Made by a program: the position numbers and the translations under genes. 64,000 nucleotides of DNA from Treponema brennaborense DSM 12168 (GTDB lineage: Bacteria; Spirochaetota; Spirochaetia; Treponematales; Treponemataceae). This document shows, in pieces, positions 37,226 to 49,256 of this stretch; position 1 is the first letter of the stretch, and every line of letters starts with the position of its first letter. Where the stretch lies: NCBI RefSeq assembly GCF_000212415.1, contig NC_015500.1, positions 2,666,001 through 2,730,000 of the forward strand. Direction: 5' to 3'. Under the pieces are notes generated by a model that ran no database searches, was not told where the DNA came from, and saw only the letters and a program-made list of their open reading frames with translations.

Positions 37226-37600
37226 TTATGCCTTGGGCCGTTTGGCACCGTATTTCGAGCGTCCGCGTTTGCGGTCTTCAACACCGAGCGTATCTTTAGC
37301 ACCGCGAATGATATGGTAGCGGACACCGGGGAGGTCTTTTACACGACCGCCACGGATAAGAACAACGGAGTGTTCCTGCAAATTATGGCCGATACCGGGA
37401 ATGTATGCAGTAACTTCAAATCCATTTCCAAGACGAACACGCGCAACTTTACGAAGGGCCGAGTTCGGTTTTTTGGGAGTAACGGTCATAACGCGCGTGC
37501 AAACGCCGCGTTTCTGCGGACAAGACTGAAGCGCGGGAGACTTCGTTCTATTCGCAACCGTTTTACGTCCCTGACGAATCAACTGATTAATTGTAGGCAT
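37226..37600 (-). CDS. rpsL: 30S ribosomal protein uS12
   Basis: A 124-aa decoding-centre protein. The streptomycin-relevant sites are wild type: Lys in [11 protein letters not shown] and Lys and Pro in [17 protein letters not shown] precedes the ATG. Confidence 0.98.
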   Translation of the reverse strand: MPTINQLIRQGRKTVANRTKSPALQSCPQKRGVCTRVMTVTPKKPNSALRKVARVRLGNGFEVTAYIPGIGHNLQEHSVVLIRGGRVKDLPGVRYHIIRGAKDTLGVEDRKRGRSKYGAKRPKA

Positions 37601-37663
37601 TAGCCTTTCTCCTCTATTCTACCGGCAGCACTCCGGGTAAATTTGGCAATTGTATAGATATAT

Positions 37664-37693
37664 ACTCTACCAAAAAAAATACGATACTGTCAA
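37664..37693 (-). promoter_or_regulatory. Promoter of rpsL-rpsG
   Basis: On the minus strand TTGACA (37688-37693), 18 bp, TAGAGT (37664-37669). The leader of about 57 nt contains the ribosome-binding site. Confidence 0.65.
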
Positions 37694-37730
37694 TCGGAAA
37701 TCCATAAAACGGCGTTCCGAGTACGAAATT

Positions 37731-37753
37731 CCGGCTGCCGTGAAAGCAGCCGG
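37731..37753 (-). terminator. Hairpin after rpoC
   Basis: An 8-bp GC-rich stem (CCGGCTGC/GCAGCCGG) starts 8 bp after the rpoC stop. The run after it on the minus strand (AATTT) is a poor U-tract, so termination may be partial or factor-dependent. Confidence 0.5.
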
Positions 37754-37761
37754 TTTTCCGT

Positions 37762-40700
37762 TCAGTCTTCTTCCGAATCGAACGACGTGTCCGCGACCTG
37801 CGCTTCCATCACTTTTTCAAGTTTACGGCGTTCAATGATTTCGTTCATCTGTTCGTCGAGATCCGTTGCGTTTTCATCGAACAGTTTGACGTTCCGATAA
37901 TTACGGATACCGGTTCCCGCGGGAATCAAATGACCGATCGTAACGTTTTCCTTCAGACCGCGCAGATAGTCGGTTGAACCGGCAATCGCGGCGTTCGTCA
38001 GAACGCGGGTCGTTTCCTGGAAAGAAGCCGCCGAAATAAACGAATCGATATTCAGCGCCGCTTTCGTAATACCCTGGAACATCGGCCGGGCGATGGCAGG
38101 CTGACCGCCTTCTTCCATAACACGGCGATTTTCCTCATGAAACTTATATTTATCGACCTGCTGGCCGTAAATGAATCTCGTATCACCAACGGCAACGATT
38201 TCGACCTTCCGCAGCATCTGGCGCACGATGACACCGATGTGCTTATCGTTGATGCTTACACCCTGCATACGGTACACCTGCTGGATTTCATCCATCAGAT
38301 AATTCTGCAGTGCGTTTTCACCGAGAATGGCCAAAATGTCGTGCGGGTTTAACGCACCGTCGCACAGTTTTTCTCCGGCTTCAACGGTGTCGCCGTCGCG
38401 GACGAGCAGCCGTTTCGTCATCGGTACAAGATGATCGAACGATTTGCCGTATTTGTCTACTACTACGACGACGCGCTTGCCTTTCGTAATTCCCTTGAAC
38501 TGTACGGTTCCGGAAATCTGTGAAAGAACGGACAGCGACTTCGGCTTGCGCGCTTCAAACAATTCGGAAACGCGCGGCAGACCGCCGGTAATATCGTTCG
38601 TTTTCGACGCTTCTTTCAGCGTCTTCGCGATAACCGTACCGGCCGTAATCGTTTCATTATCGTTGATAAGAAGATACGCGCCGCCGGGAAGATAGTAACT
38701 TCCCTTTTCGTTACCCGCCTCGTCGGTGATCAGAATGCGCGGCTGCTTCGTATCAAGATGCAGTTCGCTGATCGTTTTTTCGATCTTTCCGGTTTCTTCG
38801 TCGATAACTTCCGCCAAAGTCGAACCGGGAATGATGTCTTCAAAGTGAACGTATCCGTCCACTTCGGCGATAATCGGTTCCGAGAACGGGTCGAACGTTG
38901 CGATCGGATCGTTCGCGGCGACGAAATCACCGGCCTTAACGAGAAGCGAAGAACCGTTCTGTATTTCAACTTTCTGATCATTGCTGGTAAGGTACACCGC
39001 ATTGCCGCGCACGATAACGCGCGCGATATCGGAAGAAAGAACTTCTTTACCCCCGTGCGTAAACAGCGGAATATCCTTCAGTATGCGGCTGCCGTCTTCA
39101 ACGAGCAGTTTGTCGCCTTTTTCAAGCTTATACTGATTGATAACGCGCGTAACGAGCATGGAGCCTTTACGGGTGAACAGCCACGTACCGTCGTCCATCA
39201 CGACGTGCGTACCGGTAATATCCTGAATAAGCACCGGATATTTCAGCACGATGTGGTTTTCTTCACTGACTTTTGACGCCGTACCGCCGACGTGGAACGT
39301 ACGCATCGTCAGCTGCGTACCGGGCTGACCGATGGATTGCGCGGCAATAATACCGACCGCTTCACCGATTTCAACGATTTTATTGTGCGCGAGGTTACGG
39401 CCGTAACATTTGCAGCACACGCCGTGACGGCTTTCACACGTCAAAACGGTACGCAGCTTAATGCTTTCCACCCCGGCCTCGTCGATTTTGGCAGCCAGAT
39501 CGTCCGTGATATATTCGTTTACGTCGCACAGCAGTTCGTGCGTAATCGGATGCAGCACGCGTTCAAGCGTGTACCGTCCGACGATGCGGTCTCGCAACGC
39601 CTCGATAACTTCGTCTCCGTCTTTTACGGCGGAATATTCGATACCGTTGATCGTGCCGCAGTCGTCTTCGTTAATCACGACATCCTGCGCGATATCGACC
39701 AGACGGCGGGTCAGATAACCGGCGTCGGCCGTTTTAAGTGCGGTATCGGACAGACCCTTACGGGCACCGTTCGTTGAAATGAAGAATTCGATAACGGACA
39801 GCCCTTCCTTGAAGTTCGCCCGAATCGGCAATTCGATGATGTCGCCGTTCGGCTTCGCCATCAGTCCGCGCATACCGGCCAACTGACGGATCTGGTTGCG
39901 GCTACCGCGCGCTCCGGACGTGGCCATCATGTAAATCGTATTGAAGCCTTCCTTGTCTTTTTCAAGGTTCTTCATCATGATGTTGGTCAGTTCTTCGTTC
40001 GTTTTCGACCAGATATCGCACACACGGTTATACCGTTCGTCCTGCGTAATATGGCCTTCGTGATACTGCTTTTGAATCGCATCGACTTTTTTATTCGCCG
40101 TACCGATCATTTCTTCTTTTTCCGGCGGCACGATAATATCGTCCATGGAAATGGTTGCACCGAAGAACGTCGCGTATTTATATCCGACCGCCTTGATAGC
40201 GTCGAGCATCTGAACGGTCAGCCACGGGCCCTGTTCTTTATAGACTTTTTCAATGAGCTTTTTCAGTTCCTTATCGCCGAGCAGCGCGTTCACGAATTCA
40301 ATATCGGCCGGCATCTCTTCGTTAAAGCGGAGCCGTCCGGCAGTCGTCGATACGACCTGTCCGTTATACGGCGCTTTCGCGACGGGAACCTTGATTTCGG
40401 CCTGCCAGTCGATACTCTTCGTTTCGGCGGCCAGAAACACTTCGTCAACGGAACTGAAACGCTTTCCCGTTCCTTTTCCGCTCGGCATGATCTTCGTCAG
40501 GTAATAAATACCGAGAACCATGTCCTGCGACGGATACACGATCGTCTTACCGTTCGCCGGATCGAGCAGGTTACGCGCCGAAAGCATCAGCGTCCAGCAT
40601 TCCATCTGGGCGGCCTGCGTAAGCGGCACGTGAACGGCCATCTGGTCACCGTCGAAGTCGGCGTTGAACGCGTGACAGACGAGCGGGTGCAGTTTTATCG

Positions 40701-42003
40701 CTTTTCCTTCAACCAAAACCGGCTCGAACGCCTGAATACCGAGCCGGTGCAGCGTCGGCGCGCGGTTCAGCATAACCGGATGTTCGCGGACGACTTCGTC
40801 AAGAATGGCGAATACTTCCGGCGATTCCTGTTCAACGAGCATTTTCGCTTTTTTAACATTGTAGACAACGTCTTTGTCCACCAGTTTTTTCATGATAAAC
40901 GGCTTGAACAGTTCGAGCGCCATTTTCGTGGGCAAACCGCACTGCCACAATTTCAGTTCGGGACCGACGACGATTACCGAACGGCCGGAATAGTCGACGC
41001 GTTTACCGAGCAGATTCTGGCGGAAACGTCCCTGCTTACCCTTGAGCATATCGGAAATCGATTTAAGCGGACGGTTCGACGCACCTTTTACGACGCGTTT
41101 GCGCTTGGAATTGTCAAACAGGGCGTCCACCGCTTCCTGCAGCATACGCTTTTCGTTGCGGATAATGATGTCCGGCGCGGAAAGCTGCATGAGCCGTTTG
41201 AGACGGTTGTTGCGGTTGATAACGCGGCGGTACAGATCGTTCAAATCGGACGTTGCAAACCGACCGCCGTCGAGCTGCACCATCGGGCGCAATTCCGGCG
41301 GAATGACCGGAATGACGTCGAGAATCATCCATGAACATTTATTGCCTGACGAACGGAAATTTTCTACGATTTCGATACGCTTCAACAGACGTTTATCGCT
41401 TTTGGCACCTTTTTCGACCATCTTCGCGCGCAGCTCGGCGGCGAGTTCGTCCAGATTCAGGTTTTCCAAAAGCGTTTTTATCGCTTCCGCACCCATTCCG
41501 GCAGAGAAAGATCCGCCGTAACGTTCTTGAGCTTCGATATATTCGTCTTCCGTGAGAAGCTGCATTTTTTTAAGGTCGGTGTCACCCGCGTCGATAACGA
41601 TGTATTTTTCGTAATACAATACGGAACGCAATGCCGCGACCTGCAAATCAAGCAACAATCCCATGCGGGAAGGAACGGAGCGATAATACCAAATGTGGGA
41701 AACGGGAGCCGCAAGTTCTATATGTCCCATGCGCTCGCGGCGGACTTTAAAATGCGTAACTTCCACTCCGCAGCGGTCGCACACGACGCCCTTATAACGG
41801 ATGGATTTGAACTTACCGCAAAAGCATTCCCATTCTTTGGTCGTACCGAAAATCCGTTCACAGAACAGACCGTCTTTCTCCGGCCGCAGCGTACGGTAAT
41901 TTATGGTTTCAGGCTTCTTGACTTCGCCGTACGACCACGAACGGATCGTTTCAGGCGAAGCGAGCTTAATCATCAAACTGTCGAAATCTTGTATATCCCG
42001 CAT
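37762..42003 (-). CDS. rpoC: RNA polymerase beta' subunit
   Basis: A 1413-aa catalytic subunit. The active-site NADFDGD motif, the N-terminal zinc site (CFCGK, CDRCG), the second zinc site ([13 protein letters not shown]) and the bridge/trigger region are all present. The ATG at 42003 follows AGGAG and gives the usual [12 protein letters not shown] start; the frame up to 42078 is an unused extension. It lies 80 bp after rpoB. Confidence 0.98.
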   Translation of the reverse strand: MRDIQDFDSLMIKLASPETIRSWSYGEVKKPETINYRTLRPEKDGLFCERIFGTTKEWECFCGKFKSIRYKGVVCDRCGVEVTHFKVRRERMGHIELAAPVSHIWYYRSVPSRMGLLLDLQVAALRSVLYYEKYIVIDAGDTDLKKMQLLTEDEYIEAQERYGGSFSAGMGAEAIKTLLENLNLDELAAELRAKMVEKGAKSDKRLLKRIEIVENFRSSGNKCSWMILDVIPVIPPELRPMVQLDGGRFATSDLNDLYRRVINRNNRLKRLMQLSAPDIIIRNEKRMLQEAVDALFDNSKRKRVVKGASNRPLKSISDMLKGKQGRFRQNLLGKRVDYSGRSVIVVGPELKLWQCGLPTKMALELFKPFIMKKLVDKDVVYNVKKAKMLVEQESPEVFAILDEVVREHPVMLNRAPTLHRLGIQAFEPVLVEGKAIKLHPLVCHAFNADFDGDQMAVHVPLTQAAQMECWTLMLSARNLLDPANGKTIVYPSQDMVLGIYYLTKIMPSGKGTGKRFSSVDEVFLAAETKSIDWQAEIKVPVAKAPYNGQVVSTTAGRLRFNEEMPADIEFVNALLGDKELKKLIEKVYKEQGPWLTVQMLDAIKAVGYKYATFFGATISMDDIIVPPEKEEMIGTANKKVDAIQKQYHEGHITQDERYNRVCDIWSKTNEELTNIMMKNLEKDKEGFNTIYMMATSGARGSRNQIRQLAGMRGLMAKPNGDIIELPIRANFKEGLSVIEFFISTNGARKGLSDTALKTADAGYLTRRLVDIAQDVVINEDDCGTINGIEYSAVKDGDEVIEALRDRIVGRYTLERVLHPITHELLCDVNEYITDDLAAKIDEAGVESIKLRTVLTCESRHGVCCKCYGRNLAHNKIVEIGEAVGIIAAQSIGQPGTQLTMRTFHVGGTASKVSEENHIVLKYPVLIQDITGTHVVMDDGTWLFTRKGSMLVTRVINQYKLEKGDKLLVEDGSRILKDIPLFTHGGKEVLSSDIARVIVRGNAVYLTSNDQKVEIQNGSSLLVKAGDFVAANDPIATFDPFSEPIIAEVDGYVHFEDIIPGSTLAEVIDEETGKIEKTISELHLDTKQPRILITDEAGNEKGSYYLPGGAYLLINDNETITAGTVIAKTLKEASKTNDITGGLPRVSELFEARKPKSLSVLSQISGTVQFKGITKGKRVVVVVDKYGKSFDHLVPMTKRLLVRDGDTVEAGEKLCDGALNPHDILAILGENALQNYLMDEIQQVYRMQGVSINDKHIGVIVRQMLRKVEIVAVGDTRFIYGQQVDKYKFHEENRRVMEEGGQPAIARPMFQGITKAALNIDSFISAASFQETTRVLTNAAIAGSTDYLRGLKENVTIGHLIPAGTGIRNYRNVKLFDENATDLDEQMNEIIERRKLEKVMEAQVADTSFDSEED

Positions 42004-42083
42004 GTATTTCTCCTGCAATGCAACCGGAAAAGAAGCCGCCGGACAAGCGCAGCGCGTGCGCGGCGGTTCTTCTCCCACAAATC

Positions 42084-45000
42084 TTAGAAGTCAGAACTGG
42101 TCTTTTTAATCAGTTCGTCGTCGCGCTCCGTAAGCGGAATCTGCTTGCCTTTGGCGTCGTAAATCGTAAAATCCAACGCCAAACCGCGCAATTCCTGTAC
42201 CAGAACGTTAAACGATTCGGGTACGCCCGCTGCGGTGGACGGTTCGCCTTTTACGATGGATTCGTAAATTTTCGAGCGGCCGTTCATATCGTCGGACTTG
42301 ATCGTCAGCAATTCCTGCAGCGTGTTCGCGGCGCCGTACGCCTCAAGCGCCCACACTTCCATTTCACCCAGACGCTGACCGCCGAACTGGGCTTTACCGC
42401 CGAGCGGCTGCTGCGTAACGAGCGAATACGGTCCCGTTGAACGGGCGTGCATTTTGTCGTCAACGAGGTGGTGCAGCTTCATGAAGTAGATAACCCCGAC
42501 GAAAACGTCGTTCAGGAACGGTTCGCCGGTGCGTCCGTCGCGGAGCGTGGCTTTCGAGTTCGCATTAAAGCCGGCTTCCACCAACTTCTGCGAAATCTGT
42601 TCGTTCGACGGCGACTGGAATACCGGAGCTTCGTACCATTCGTTCAGATACATACCGGCAAGTCCGAGTTCGGATTCCATGATCTGACCGATATTCATTC
42701 GGGACGGAACGCCGAGCGGATTCAAACAGATATCGAGCGCGGTACCGTCAGCCAAATACGGCATGTCTTCAACCGGCAAAATGCGGGCAACGATACCTTT
42801 GTTACCGTGGCGGCCGGCCATTTTATCACCTTCGCGCAGCTTGCGCTTGGTTGCGATAAGTACTTTAACCACTTCGTCGACACCCGGATTCAAATCGTCG
42901 CCTTCGGTACGGCGCAAGCGCTGAACGTCGATAATCGTTCCTTCAACACCGTGCGGAACGCGCAGCGACGAGTCGCGCACTTCTTTCGCTTTTTCACCGA
43001 ATATCGAATTCAGCAGTTTAAATTCAGGCGTCGTTTCGGTTTCACTTTTGGGCGTTACCTTACCGACGAGGATATCTCCGGAGCGGACCTTCGCACCAAT
43101 ACGGATAATACCTTCGGCGTCGAGATTGTCCAGCGTTTTTTCACTGGTATTCGGAATATCGCGCGTAATCTTTTCGGGGCCGAGTTTGGTTTCCCGAATT
43201 TCAGTCATGAATTCCTTAATATGGATAGAAGTGAACATGTCTTCTTTTACGACGCGCTGTGAAATCAGGATGGCGTCTTCATAGTTGTATCCGTTCCAGG
43301 GAACGAATCCGACCAGAATGTTGCGGCCGAGCGCCAGCTCGCCGTTGAACGTCGCAGGTCCGTCGGCAAGCACTGTTCCCTTTTCGACTTTCTGACCGAG
43401 TTCGACGACGGGACGCTGGTGATAACAGGTATCCTGATTCGTCCGCTGATATTTCAAAAGCGGATATTCGTCGATATCGTCGGGTCTGCGCGGCGCGGTG
43501 GGTTTAACTTTCACCACGTCGGACGTAACCCATACGACTTCACCAGGGCGCTTCGCCTTAACCAGAACGCCCGAATCGTACGCGCATTTGCCTTCCATAC
43601 CGGTGCCGACGTGCGGCGGTTCGGGGAACAGCAGCGGAACGGCCTGGCGCTGCATGTTGGAACCCATGAGCGCGCGGTTTGCGTCGTCGTGTTCCAAAAA
43701 CGGAACGAGCGCGGCGGACACGGAAATGATCTGCTTGGGAGAAACGTCCATGTACTGCACGTCTTTGGGATCTCTGGTCGTATAGTCGCCGTGACGGCGG
43801 CACGAAATCTGTTCGGTTGCAAACGAACCGTCTTCTTTCATATTAACCGAAACCTGGCCGATGTAATATTTATCTTCGTCCATTGCCGACAAATAGTCGA
43901 CCTGATCGGTCGCTTTGCCGGCGTCGATCTTCCGATACGGCGCCTCAAGGAAGCCGTATTCGTTCACGCGCGTATAAATCGCGAGAGATACGATAAGACC
44001 GATATTCGGACCTTCGGGCGTTTCGATCGGGCACATGCGTCCGTAATGCGTATAGTGAACGTCGCGGACTTCAAATCCGGCGCGGTCGCGCGAAAGACCT
44101 CCCGGTCCGAGCGCGTTCAAACGGCGTTTATGCGTCAATTCCGCGAGCGGGTTAACCTGATCCATGAACTGAGACAGCTGACTCGAGCCGAAAAATTCCT
44201 TGATTGCGGCGACGATCGGCTTTATGGATATAAGATCCTGCGGCTTCATCGTTTCCGTTTCTTTGAGTCCCATGCGCTCTTTGGCGATGCGTTCCATACG
44301 GCTGAAAGCCGTTTTCAGCTGATTCGTCATCAGTTCGCCGACAGAACGGACGCGGCGGTTGCCCAGATGGTCGATATCGTCGATATTTTCAACACCGGAA
44401 TACACTTTAATCAGGAATTTCATCGTCGCGATGATATCCTGTTTCACCAGCGTATGTTCTTCAACGGGCTCCGCATAATCGAATTTCTTATTCAGCTTGT
44501 ACCGTCCGACGCGGCCCAAATCATAGCGGCGCATCGAAAAGAACATCGTCGTAAGGTCTTTTTCCGCAGCGTCGACTGTAATCGGTTCACCCGGCATCAG
44601 TACCGAGTACACGGCGGAAAGCGCGTCGTCTTTCGTAGGCTCATCCGAACCCGAACCCTCTTTGGTAAAACGGATTTCTTCGCGCTCGAAACAGTTGATG
44701 ATCATCTGGGAACTTAGCGAAGTATCGTTTTCATCGTCGCCTTTGGCAAATCGGATGACGGTCAGCTCTTTAATGCCGTGCAGCAGCAGTTCGTCGATAT
44801 TGTGCGGATGTAGTTTTTCACCGGCACGGAAAATCTTCTTGTTTTCACCGGATTCGGCGTCGACCGCATACACTGCGTCGGCAAGCACCTTGCCTACCAG
44901 CGCTTCTTTTTCTTCACGGGAATCGCCGACGACAACTTTTTCAGTGTCGTAAAAACAGCGGATGATTTCTTCACGGGTACTGTATCCGAGCGCACGCAGG

Positions 45001-45605
45001 AAAATGGTTCCTAAAATGCGCTTTTTACGGTCGATTTTCGCATAAATCAGTTCTTTTTTCTGATCGATTTCAAATTCGAGCCAACTTCCGCGGTACGGAA
45101 TGATACGGCTGGAATAAATACCTTTTTCATGACTGAAAATGACACCCGGCGAGCGGTGAATCTGCGAAACGACGACGCGCTCCGCCCCGTTGATGATAAA
45201 CGTACCGCGATCGGTCATCAGCGGAATGTCGCCCATGTATATATCTTTCTGACGGATTTCTCCGGTCTGCTGAAAATTCAAATTGATACGCGCTTTAAGC
45301 GGAACCGAATAGGTCAGACCTTTCTGCTTGCACTCAAGCTCAGAGAATTTTATATTTTCTTCATCGAGTTCATAATATTCATATTCAAGAAACATATCGC
45401 CGTTAGGGCTTTCAATCGGGAACGTGGAAGAAAAAACCTCCTGTAATCCCTGTTCGGCAAGCGGTTCACGATTATCCAGTTTTTCTTTCTGTAAAAAGTT
45501 CTCATATGATGAAAGCTGAATATCTATGAGATTGGGAAGTTCCATGAAGTTCTGGATATTTTTACCAATATACTGACGGTTGATCGTCCGGCTTTTTGCG
45601 AACAT
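42084..45605 (-). CDS. rpoB: RNA polymerase beta subunit
   Basis: A 1173-aa subunit. The rifampicin-binding segment reads [20 protein letters not shown] and then [11 protein letters not shown]. The residue equal to E. coli Ser531 is Asn (codon at 44115-44117), a known natural cause of rifampicin resistance in spirochaetes. AAGGGGG before the ATG at 45605 fixes the start; the frame to 45677 is a non-coding extension. Confidence 0.98.
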   Translation of the reverse strand: MFAKSRTINRQYIGKNIQNFMELPNLIDIQLSSYENFLQKEKLDNREPLAEQGLQEVFSSTFPIESPNGDMFLEYEYYELDEENIKFSELECKQKGLTYSVPLKARINLNFQQTGEIRQKDIYMGDIPLMTDRGTFIINGAERVVVSQIHRSPGVIFSHEKGIYSSRIIPYRGSWLEFEIDQKKELIYAKIDRKKRILGTIFLRALGYSTREEIIRCFYDTEKVVVGDSREEKEALVGKVLADAVYAVDAESGENKKIFRAGEKLHPHNIDELLLHGIKELTVIRFAKGDDENDTSLSSQMIINCFEREEIRFTKEGSGSDEPTKDDALSAVYSVLMPGEPITVDAAEKDLTTMFFSMRRYDLGRVGRYKLNKKFDYAEPVEEHTLVKQDIIATMKFLIKVYSGVENIDDIDHLGNRRVRSVGELMTNQLKTAFSRMERIAKERMGLKETETMKPQDLISIKPIVAAIKEFFGSSQLSQFMDQVNPLAELTHKRRLNALGPGGLSRDRAGFEVRDVHYTHYGRMCPIETPEGPNIGLIVSLAIYTRVNEYGFLEAPYRKIDAGKATDQVDYLSAMDEDKYYIGQVSVNMKEDGSFATEQISCRRHGDYTTRDPKDVQYMDVSPKQIISVSAALVPFLEHDDANRALMGSNMQRQAVPLLFPEPPHVGTGMEGKCAYDSGVLVKAKRPGEVVWVTSDVVKVKPTAPRRPDDIDEYPLLKYQRTNQDTCYHQRPVVELGQKVEKGTVLADGPATFNGELALGRNILVGFVPWNGYNYEDAILISQRVVKEDMFTSIHIKEFMTEIRETKLGPEKITRDIPNTSEKTLDNLDAEGIIRIGAKVRSGDILVGKVTPKSETETTPEFKLLNSIFGEKAKEVRDSSLRVPHGVEGTIIDVQRLRRTEGDDLNPGVDEVVKVLIATKRKLREGDKMAGRHGNKGIVARILPVEDMPYLADGTALDICLNPLGVPSRMNIGQIMESELGLAGMYLNEWYEAPVFQSPSNEQISQKLVEAGFNANSKATLRDGRTGEPFLNDVFVGVIYFMKLHHLVDDKMHARSTGPYSLVTQQPLGGKAQFGGQRLGEMEVWALEAYGAANTLQELLTIKSDDMNGRSKIYESIVKGEPSTAAGVPESFNVLVQELRGLALDFTIYDAKGKQIPLTERDDELIKKTSSDF

Positions 45606-45722
45606 CAAATCCCCCTTGACTGCTGCGTCATATAGACAGATATAGCCGCCGCGGAAATACATTTTTCCCGGCAGCACTTTTCAGTAACCACTTTTGAGTT
45701 ATCACAATTGATTTGCTCGAAA

Positions 45723-45746
45723 GCCGTACCGGCAATCCGGTACGGC
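45723..45746 (-). promoter_or_regulatory. Attenuator-like hairpin between rplL and rpoB
   Basis: A perfect 10-bp stem with a 4-nt loop (GCCGTACCGG/CCGGTACGGC) followed by UUUC. In E. coli the same gap holds an attenuator that lowers rpoBC transcription compared with rplJL, and this is the likely role here. Confidence 0.65.
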
Positions 45747-45764
45747 ATATTCAGGGTGCAAGAC

Positions 45765-46145
45765 TTATGCAATCTTAACAACACCGCCTGCTTCTTCAAC
45801 TTCTTTCTTGATTTTTGCAGCTTCGTCTTTGGAAACGCCTTCTTTCAGGGGTTTCGGAGCGCCTTCAACCAAGTCTTTCGCTTCTTTCAAGCCGAGGCCG
45901 GTAACGGCACGAACGGCCTTGATAACGGCGATTTTTTTGGAAGCGTCCGCGCTTTCCAAAGAAACGTTGAATTCGGTCTGTTCTTCAGCCGCAGCAGCGG
46001 GAGCAGCACCGGCACCTGCTACCATAACGGGAGCGGCGGCGGTAACACCGAATTTTTCTTCCATAGCTTTCACAAGCTCGGATGCTTCCAGTACGGTCAT
46101 GGAAGCGATAGCATCAAGAATCTGATCTGTAGTAAGAGCTGCCAT
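45765..46145 (-). CDS. rplL: 50S ribosomal protein bL12
   Basis: A 126-aa stalk protein. The N-terminal dimer region is joined by an Ala/Gly-rich hinge ([14 protein letters not shown]) to the factor-binding domain ([24 protein letters not shown]). Confidence 0.97.
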   Translation of the reverse strand: MAALTTDQILDAIASMTVLEASELVKAMEEKFGVTAAAPVMVAGAGAAPAAAAEEQTEFNVSLESADASKKIAVIKAVRAVTGLGLKEAKDLVEGAPKPLKEGVSKDEAAKIKKEVEEAGGVVKIA

Positions 46146-46261
46146 ATTATCTTCTCCTTAAATAGGCATTTTATATACAGACAGGACGACAGCAATTGAA
46201 GCCTGACTGTATGTTGTCATAAGACGGTCACCGGCAAACTGCCGTAACGAGCTGTATCCGA

Positions 46262-46783
46262 TTACTCGGCGGCAGCTCCGCCTTCTGATTTCTTGTCCAC
46301 ATACGCCTGCAACGTGGCGGCGAGTTTCTGAACGGGGGCATTGATCGTAGACATAATCATTGCGATCAGCTGCTTCTTTCCCGGGAGCTTCGAGAACGCT
46401 TCCAGTTTTGCCGCGTCGTACACTTCTTTTTCGATCAAGCCGCCTTTAACCTGCAGAGCCGGCGTTTCTTTTGCAAAATCGTACAGGATTTTCGCAATTT
46501 CATTCGTATCACCGGAAGCAAGCGCGATAGCGGTCGGTCCTTTCAGATAATCCGCAACCATGCTGATTTCCATTTCTTCAAATGCAACACGCGCGAAATT
46601 ATTTTTAACGACCTTGAAACTGCAATTCTTTTCGCGGAGCTGATCACGCAGCGCGGAAATCTGTTCGACGGTCAAACCGCGGTAATCCGTAAAAATATAA
46701 TCGGAACCGCCTTCCAGCGTCGTTTTTGCAGCGGCAATCGCTTCAACTTTTGCAGGCTGGAGTTTTTTCGCTTTCATCGCCAT
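46262..46783 (-). CDS. rplJ: 50S ribosomal protein uL10
   Basis: A 173-aa stalk base that carries the bL12 dimers. It has the FTDYRGLTVEQISALRDQLR core and the long C-terminal helix. It lies 2 bp after rplA. A 116-bp gap to rplL follows with no clear gene. Confidence 0.96.
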   Translation of the reverse strand: MAMKAKKLQPAKVEAIAAAKTTLEGGSDYIFTDYRGLTVEQISALRDQLREKNCSFKVVKNNFARVAFEEMEISMVADYLKGPTAIALASGDTNEIAKILYDFAKETPALQVKGGLIEKEVYDAAKLEAFSKLPGKKQLIAMIMSTINAPVQKLAATLQAYVDKKSEGGAAAE

Positions 46784-46785
46784 AA

Positions 46786-47466
46786 TTACTCTCCTTCCTT
46801 AAAGTTCACCCAAACACCGGGACCCATGGTCGAGTTCACCGATACGGACTGAACGAAGCCGGCTTTTGCATCGGCGGGCTTCTTTCTGATGACTTCGGAC
46901 AGCAGCGCGTTTACGTTTTCTACGAGTTTGTCCGCATCCATCGAAACCTTTCCGACTGCGATGTGAATAACGCCGCCTTTGTCGGCGCGGAATTCAGTAC
47001 GACCCTTTTTCAGTTCGTTGATCGCGTGCGAAATATCGGCGGTAACGGTGCCCGTCTTCGGGTTCGGCATCAAGCCTTTGCGGCCCAGAACCATACCCAA
47101 ACGTCCGACGTCTTTCATCATGTCGGGAGTTGCAACGGCGATATCAAAATCGAGCCAGCCGCCCTTCACTTTTTCGATGTATTCGTCGGCACCGGCGAAC
47201 GCCGCTCCTGCGTCGAGCGCTTCTTTAATTCTGTCTTCTTTACAGAAAACGAGAACTTTCTTTTCACCTTTGAACTGATGCGGGAAAACCAGCGTATCGC
47301 GCACCGTCTGACTTTTGCCGAGGCGCAGATTGACGTGAACTTCAACCGTTTCGTCAAATTTCGCGAATTTCAGTTCTTTTACCAGCTTACAAGCCTGATC
47401 CAGTTCGTATGCTTTCGAGGAATCGTATTTTGCGAGTGATTCGCGATATTTTTTTCCGTGTTTCAT
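46786..47466 (-). CDS. rplA: 50S ribosomal protein uL1
   Basis: A 226-aa stalk protein that helps release E-site tRNA, with the signature GRKGLMPNPKTGTV. uL1 represses the rplK-rplA unit in other bacteria by binding a hairpin in the leader. Confidence 0.97.
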   Translation of the reverse strand: MKHGKKYRESLAKYDSSKAYELDQACKLVKELKFAKFDETVEVHVNLRLGKSQTVRDTLVFPHQFKGEKKVLVFCKEDRIKEALDAGAAFAGADEYIEKVKGGWLDFDIAVATPDMMKDVGRLGMVLGRKGLMPNPKTGTVTADISHAINELKKGRTEFRADKGGVIHIAVGKVSMDADKLVENVNALLSEVIRKKPADAKAGFVQSVSVNSTMGPGVWVNFKEGE

Positions 47467-47467
47467 A

Positions 47468-47899
47468 TTACCGCTCCACCTCTACGCCCATACTGCGCGC
47501 AGTACCGGCGATGATCTTCTTTGCCGCTTCAATGTCGTTCGCATTGATATCGGGCATCTTCGTTTTTGCAATTTCTTCCAACTTGCTCTGAGACAAAGTC
47601 GCAACCTTGTCGCGCAGCGGGTTAGCGGCACCTTTATCGATACCGGCAGCTTTTTTGATAAGCACCGCAGCGGGCGGAGTCTTGAGAATAAAGGTAAACG
47701 TTTTATCCTGATAGACGGTAATAACGACAGGAATAACCAATCCCTGTTCCATGGACTTTGTACGGTCATTAAACTGCTGTACAAACTGAGGGGCGCTGAC
47801 GCCGTGAGGACCGAGCGCAGGGCCGACGGGCGGCGCGGGAGTCGCTTTTCCCGCGGGGCACTGCAGCTTGATAACGGCGGTCACCTTCTTTTTAGCCAT
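47468..47899 (-). CDS. rplK: 50S ribosomal protein uL11
   Basis: A 143-aa protein of the GTPase-associated centre, with the proline-rich [18 protein letters not shown] loop that binds thiostrepton and is needed for the stringent response via RelA. Confidence 0.97.
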   Translation of the reverse strand: MAKKKVTAVIKLQCPAGKATPAPPVGPALGPHGVSAPQFVQQFNDRTKSMEQGLVIPVVITVYQDKTFTFILKTPPAAVLIKKAAGIDKGAANPLRDKVATLSQSKLEEIAKTKMPDINANDIEAAKKIIAGTARSMGVEVER

Positions 47900-47958
47900 A
47901 TATGTACTCCTTACATTGGTATGACGAAACCCGGACGATTCCGAAATTTTCGTCTAGC

Positions 47959-47989
47959 GAGGCTGAATCATGCAACGCAGTTCAGCCTC
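47959..47989 (-). promoter_or_regulatory. Hairpin in the nusG-rplK gap
   Basis: A 9-bp stem (GAGGCTGAA/TTCAGCCTC) with a 13-nt loop lies about 60 nt before the rplK start. No U-tract follows. It is placed where the uL1-binding leader of rplK-rplA is found in other bacteria. Confidence 0.5.
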
Positions 47990-48047
47990 TCCCAAAACAA
48001 GAACGAGCGGTATCTTTCTATATAAAACATACCGACAATTCTACGAT

Positions 48048-48605
48048 CTAAATTTTTTCTACCTGTAAAAGATCGACTTCAACCGGGGTTGCGCGTCCGA
48101 AGATCTGCACCATAACCCGCAGTTTGTTTTTTTCAAGATTAACTTCTTCAATAGTACCGGAAAACGTCGCGAACGCGCCTTCGATAATTTTGACCTGTTC
48201 TCCAACGGAAAAAGACTGCTTAAGACGAGCCGTTTTTTCGCCCTTGATTTCACCGGACTTCTGCAGCAGAGATTTTGCCTCTTCCAAAGAAATCGGACGA
48301 GGACGTTCACTCGGACCGGTACCGACGAATCCCGTCACGCCCTGGATACGGCGAATAACGGAACAGACGGCTTTCCAGCCGATATCAGGCAGATCCAATT
48401 CGAGCATAATATAGCCGGGCAGAAATTTCTTCGTGGAAGTTTTCTTTTTACCGTCTTTAATCTCGACGACTTCCTCAACGGGCACCTTTATATCGAGCAC
48501 CGCTTCGGAAGACAGATCGCCTGTCTCAAGAAGAGAACGGATCGTCCTTTCGATTTTGCCTTCATACCCCGTGTACGTATGAAGAATGTACCAGCCTTTT
48601 GCCAT
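48048..48605 (-). CDS. nusG: Transcription elongation/antitermination factor NusG
   Basis: A 185-aa factor. The NGN domain (GWYILHTYTGYEGKIERTI and PGYIMLELDLP) binds RNA polymerase, and the C-terminal KOW domain (GEQVKIIEGAFATFSGTIEEVN) links it to uS10 or Rho. The ATG at 48605 is preferred over a TTG one codon earlier. Confidence 0.97.
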   Translation of the reverse strand: MAKGWYILHTYTGYEGKIERTIRSLLETGDLSSEAVLDIKVPVEEVVEIKDGKKKTSTKKFLPGYIMLELDLPDIGWKAVCSVIRRIQGVTGFVGTGPSERPRPISLEEAKSLLQKSGEIKGEKTARLKQSFSVGEQVKIIEGAFATFSGTIEEVNLEKNKLRVMVQIFGRATPVEVDLLQVEKI

Positions 48606-48618
48606 CAAATACGCCTAA

Positions 48619-48798
48619 TTAAAATACGAGATTCATGCCGGTTACAAAAAGCAGATCAAGCAACCCGAGAATTACCGCAACAATAACAGTTGAAATCAGT
48701 ACAACTCTTACAGAGGATACTACATCGGAACGGCTCGGCCATACGACTTTCTTAAGCTCGGCGCCACATTCCTTAAAAAACTGGACGATTTTTCCCAT
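48619..48798 (-). CDS. secE: Preprotein translocase subunit SecE
   Basis: A 59-aa single-span protein. It has the conserved amphipathic helix FFKECGAELKKVVWPSRSDV and one membrane helix. The ATG at 48798 has GGGG 7 nt upstream; a start at 48816 (six residues longer) is also open. It clamps SecY halves together. Confidence 0.93.
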   Translation of the reverse strand: MGKIVQFFKECGAELKKVVWPSRSDVVSSVRVVLISTVIVAVILGLLDLLFVTGMNLVF

Positions 48799-48824
48799 AC
48801 CAGTCCCCATTTTCATTTAAGATA

Positions 48825-48897
48825 CAGGCCAGGAAGGACTCGAACCCTCAACATTCGGTTTTGGAGACCGACGCTCTACCATTGGAGCTACTGACCT
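48825..48897 (-). tRNA. tRNA-Trp (anticodon CCA)
   Basis: A full cloverleaf on the minus strand: acceptor AGGTCAG/CTGGCCT, D-loop with AGCTCCAATGGTAGAGC, anticodon loop CTCCAAA, T-arm GGGTTCGAGTCC. The discriminator is G and the 3' CCA is not encoded. It sits between rpmG and secE in one transcript. Confidence 0.96.
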
Positions 48898-48929
48898 AAG
48901 ATTATCGCCGGCAACACCGGCGTAAAAAA

Positions 48930-49103
48930 CTATTTCGCTTTCGTTTCTTTATGCAGCGTGTGTTTACGGTCAAACGGGCAATATTTATTCAGTTCCAACT
49001 TACCCTGAATATTCTTGCGGTTTTTGTACGTTGTATAATTTTTGCGTTTGCATTCGCTGCACTGCAACGCGATGATTTCAACAGCTGTTTTTTTACTGGC
49101 CAT
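48930..49103 (-). CDS. rpmG: 50S ribosomal protein bL33
   Basis: A 57-aa protein, [20 protein letters not shown] onward, with one CxxC pair and a later lone Cys, so it is a partly zinc-type form. It lies between the two tRNA genes, the usual place next to secE. It is too short for many gene callers. Confidence 0.94.
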   Translation of the reverse strand: MASKKTAVEIIALQCSECKRKNYTTYKNRKNIQGKLELNKYCPFDRKHTLHKETKAK

Positions 49104-49157
49104 TCTTTTATTCTCCTTAAAGAAGTATCCATTCCGACGTTACGCCGGTCCGCTTCC

Positions 49158-49230
49158 AGCCTCCGAGCGGGATCGAACCGCTGACCTCAACCTTACCATG
49201 GTTGCGCTCTACCGACTGAGCTACAGAGGC
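49158..49230 (-). tRNA. tRNA-Thr (anticodon GGT)
   Basis: Minus-strand cloverleaf: acceptor GCCTCTG/CGGAGGC, D-loop AGCTCAGTCGGTAGAGC, anticodon arm CAACC-ATGGTAA-GGTTG, T-arm GCGGTTCGATCCCGC. The discriminator is U, the usual base for Thr, and CCA is not encoded. It is the first gene of the tRNA-rpmG-secE-nusG unit. Confidence 0.97.
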
Positions 49231-49256
49231 AAACATCAAAAACGACGTGTCCTGCT

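Noticed and set aside
43419-44717. Open frame of 432 codons on the plus strand inside rpoB
   Set aside because: Antisense of a highly conserved gene; no motif or ribosome-binding site. The same applies to the 40051-41334 frame inside rpoC and 5748-6905 inside ctp/rsmE.
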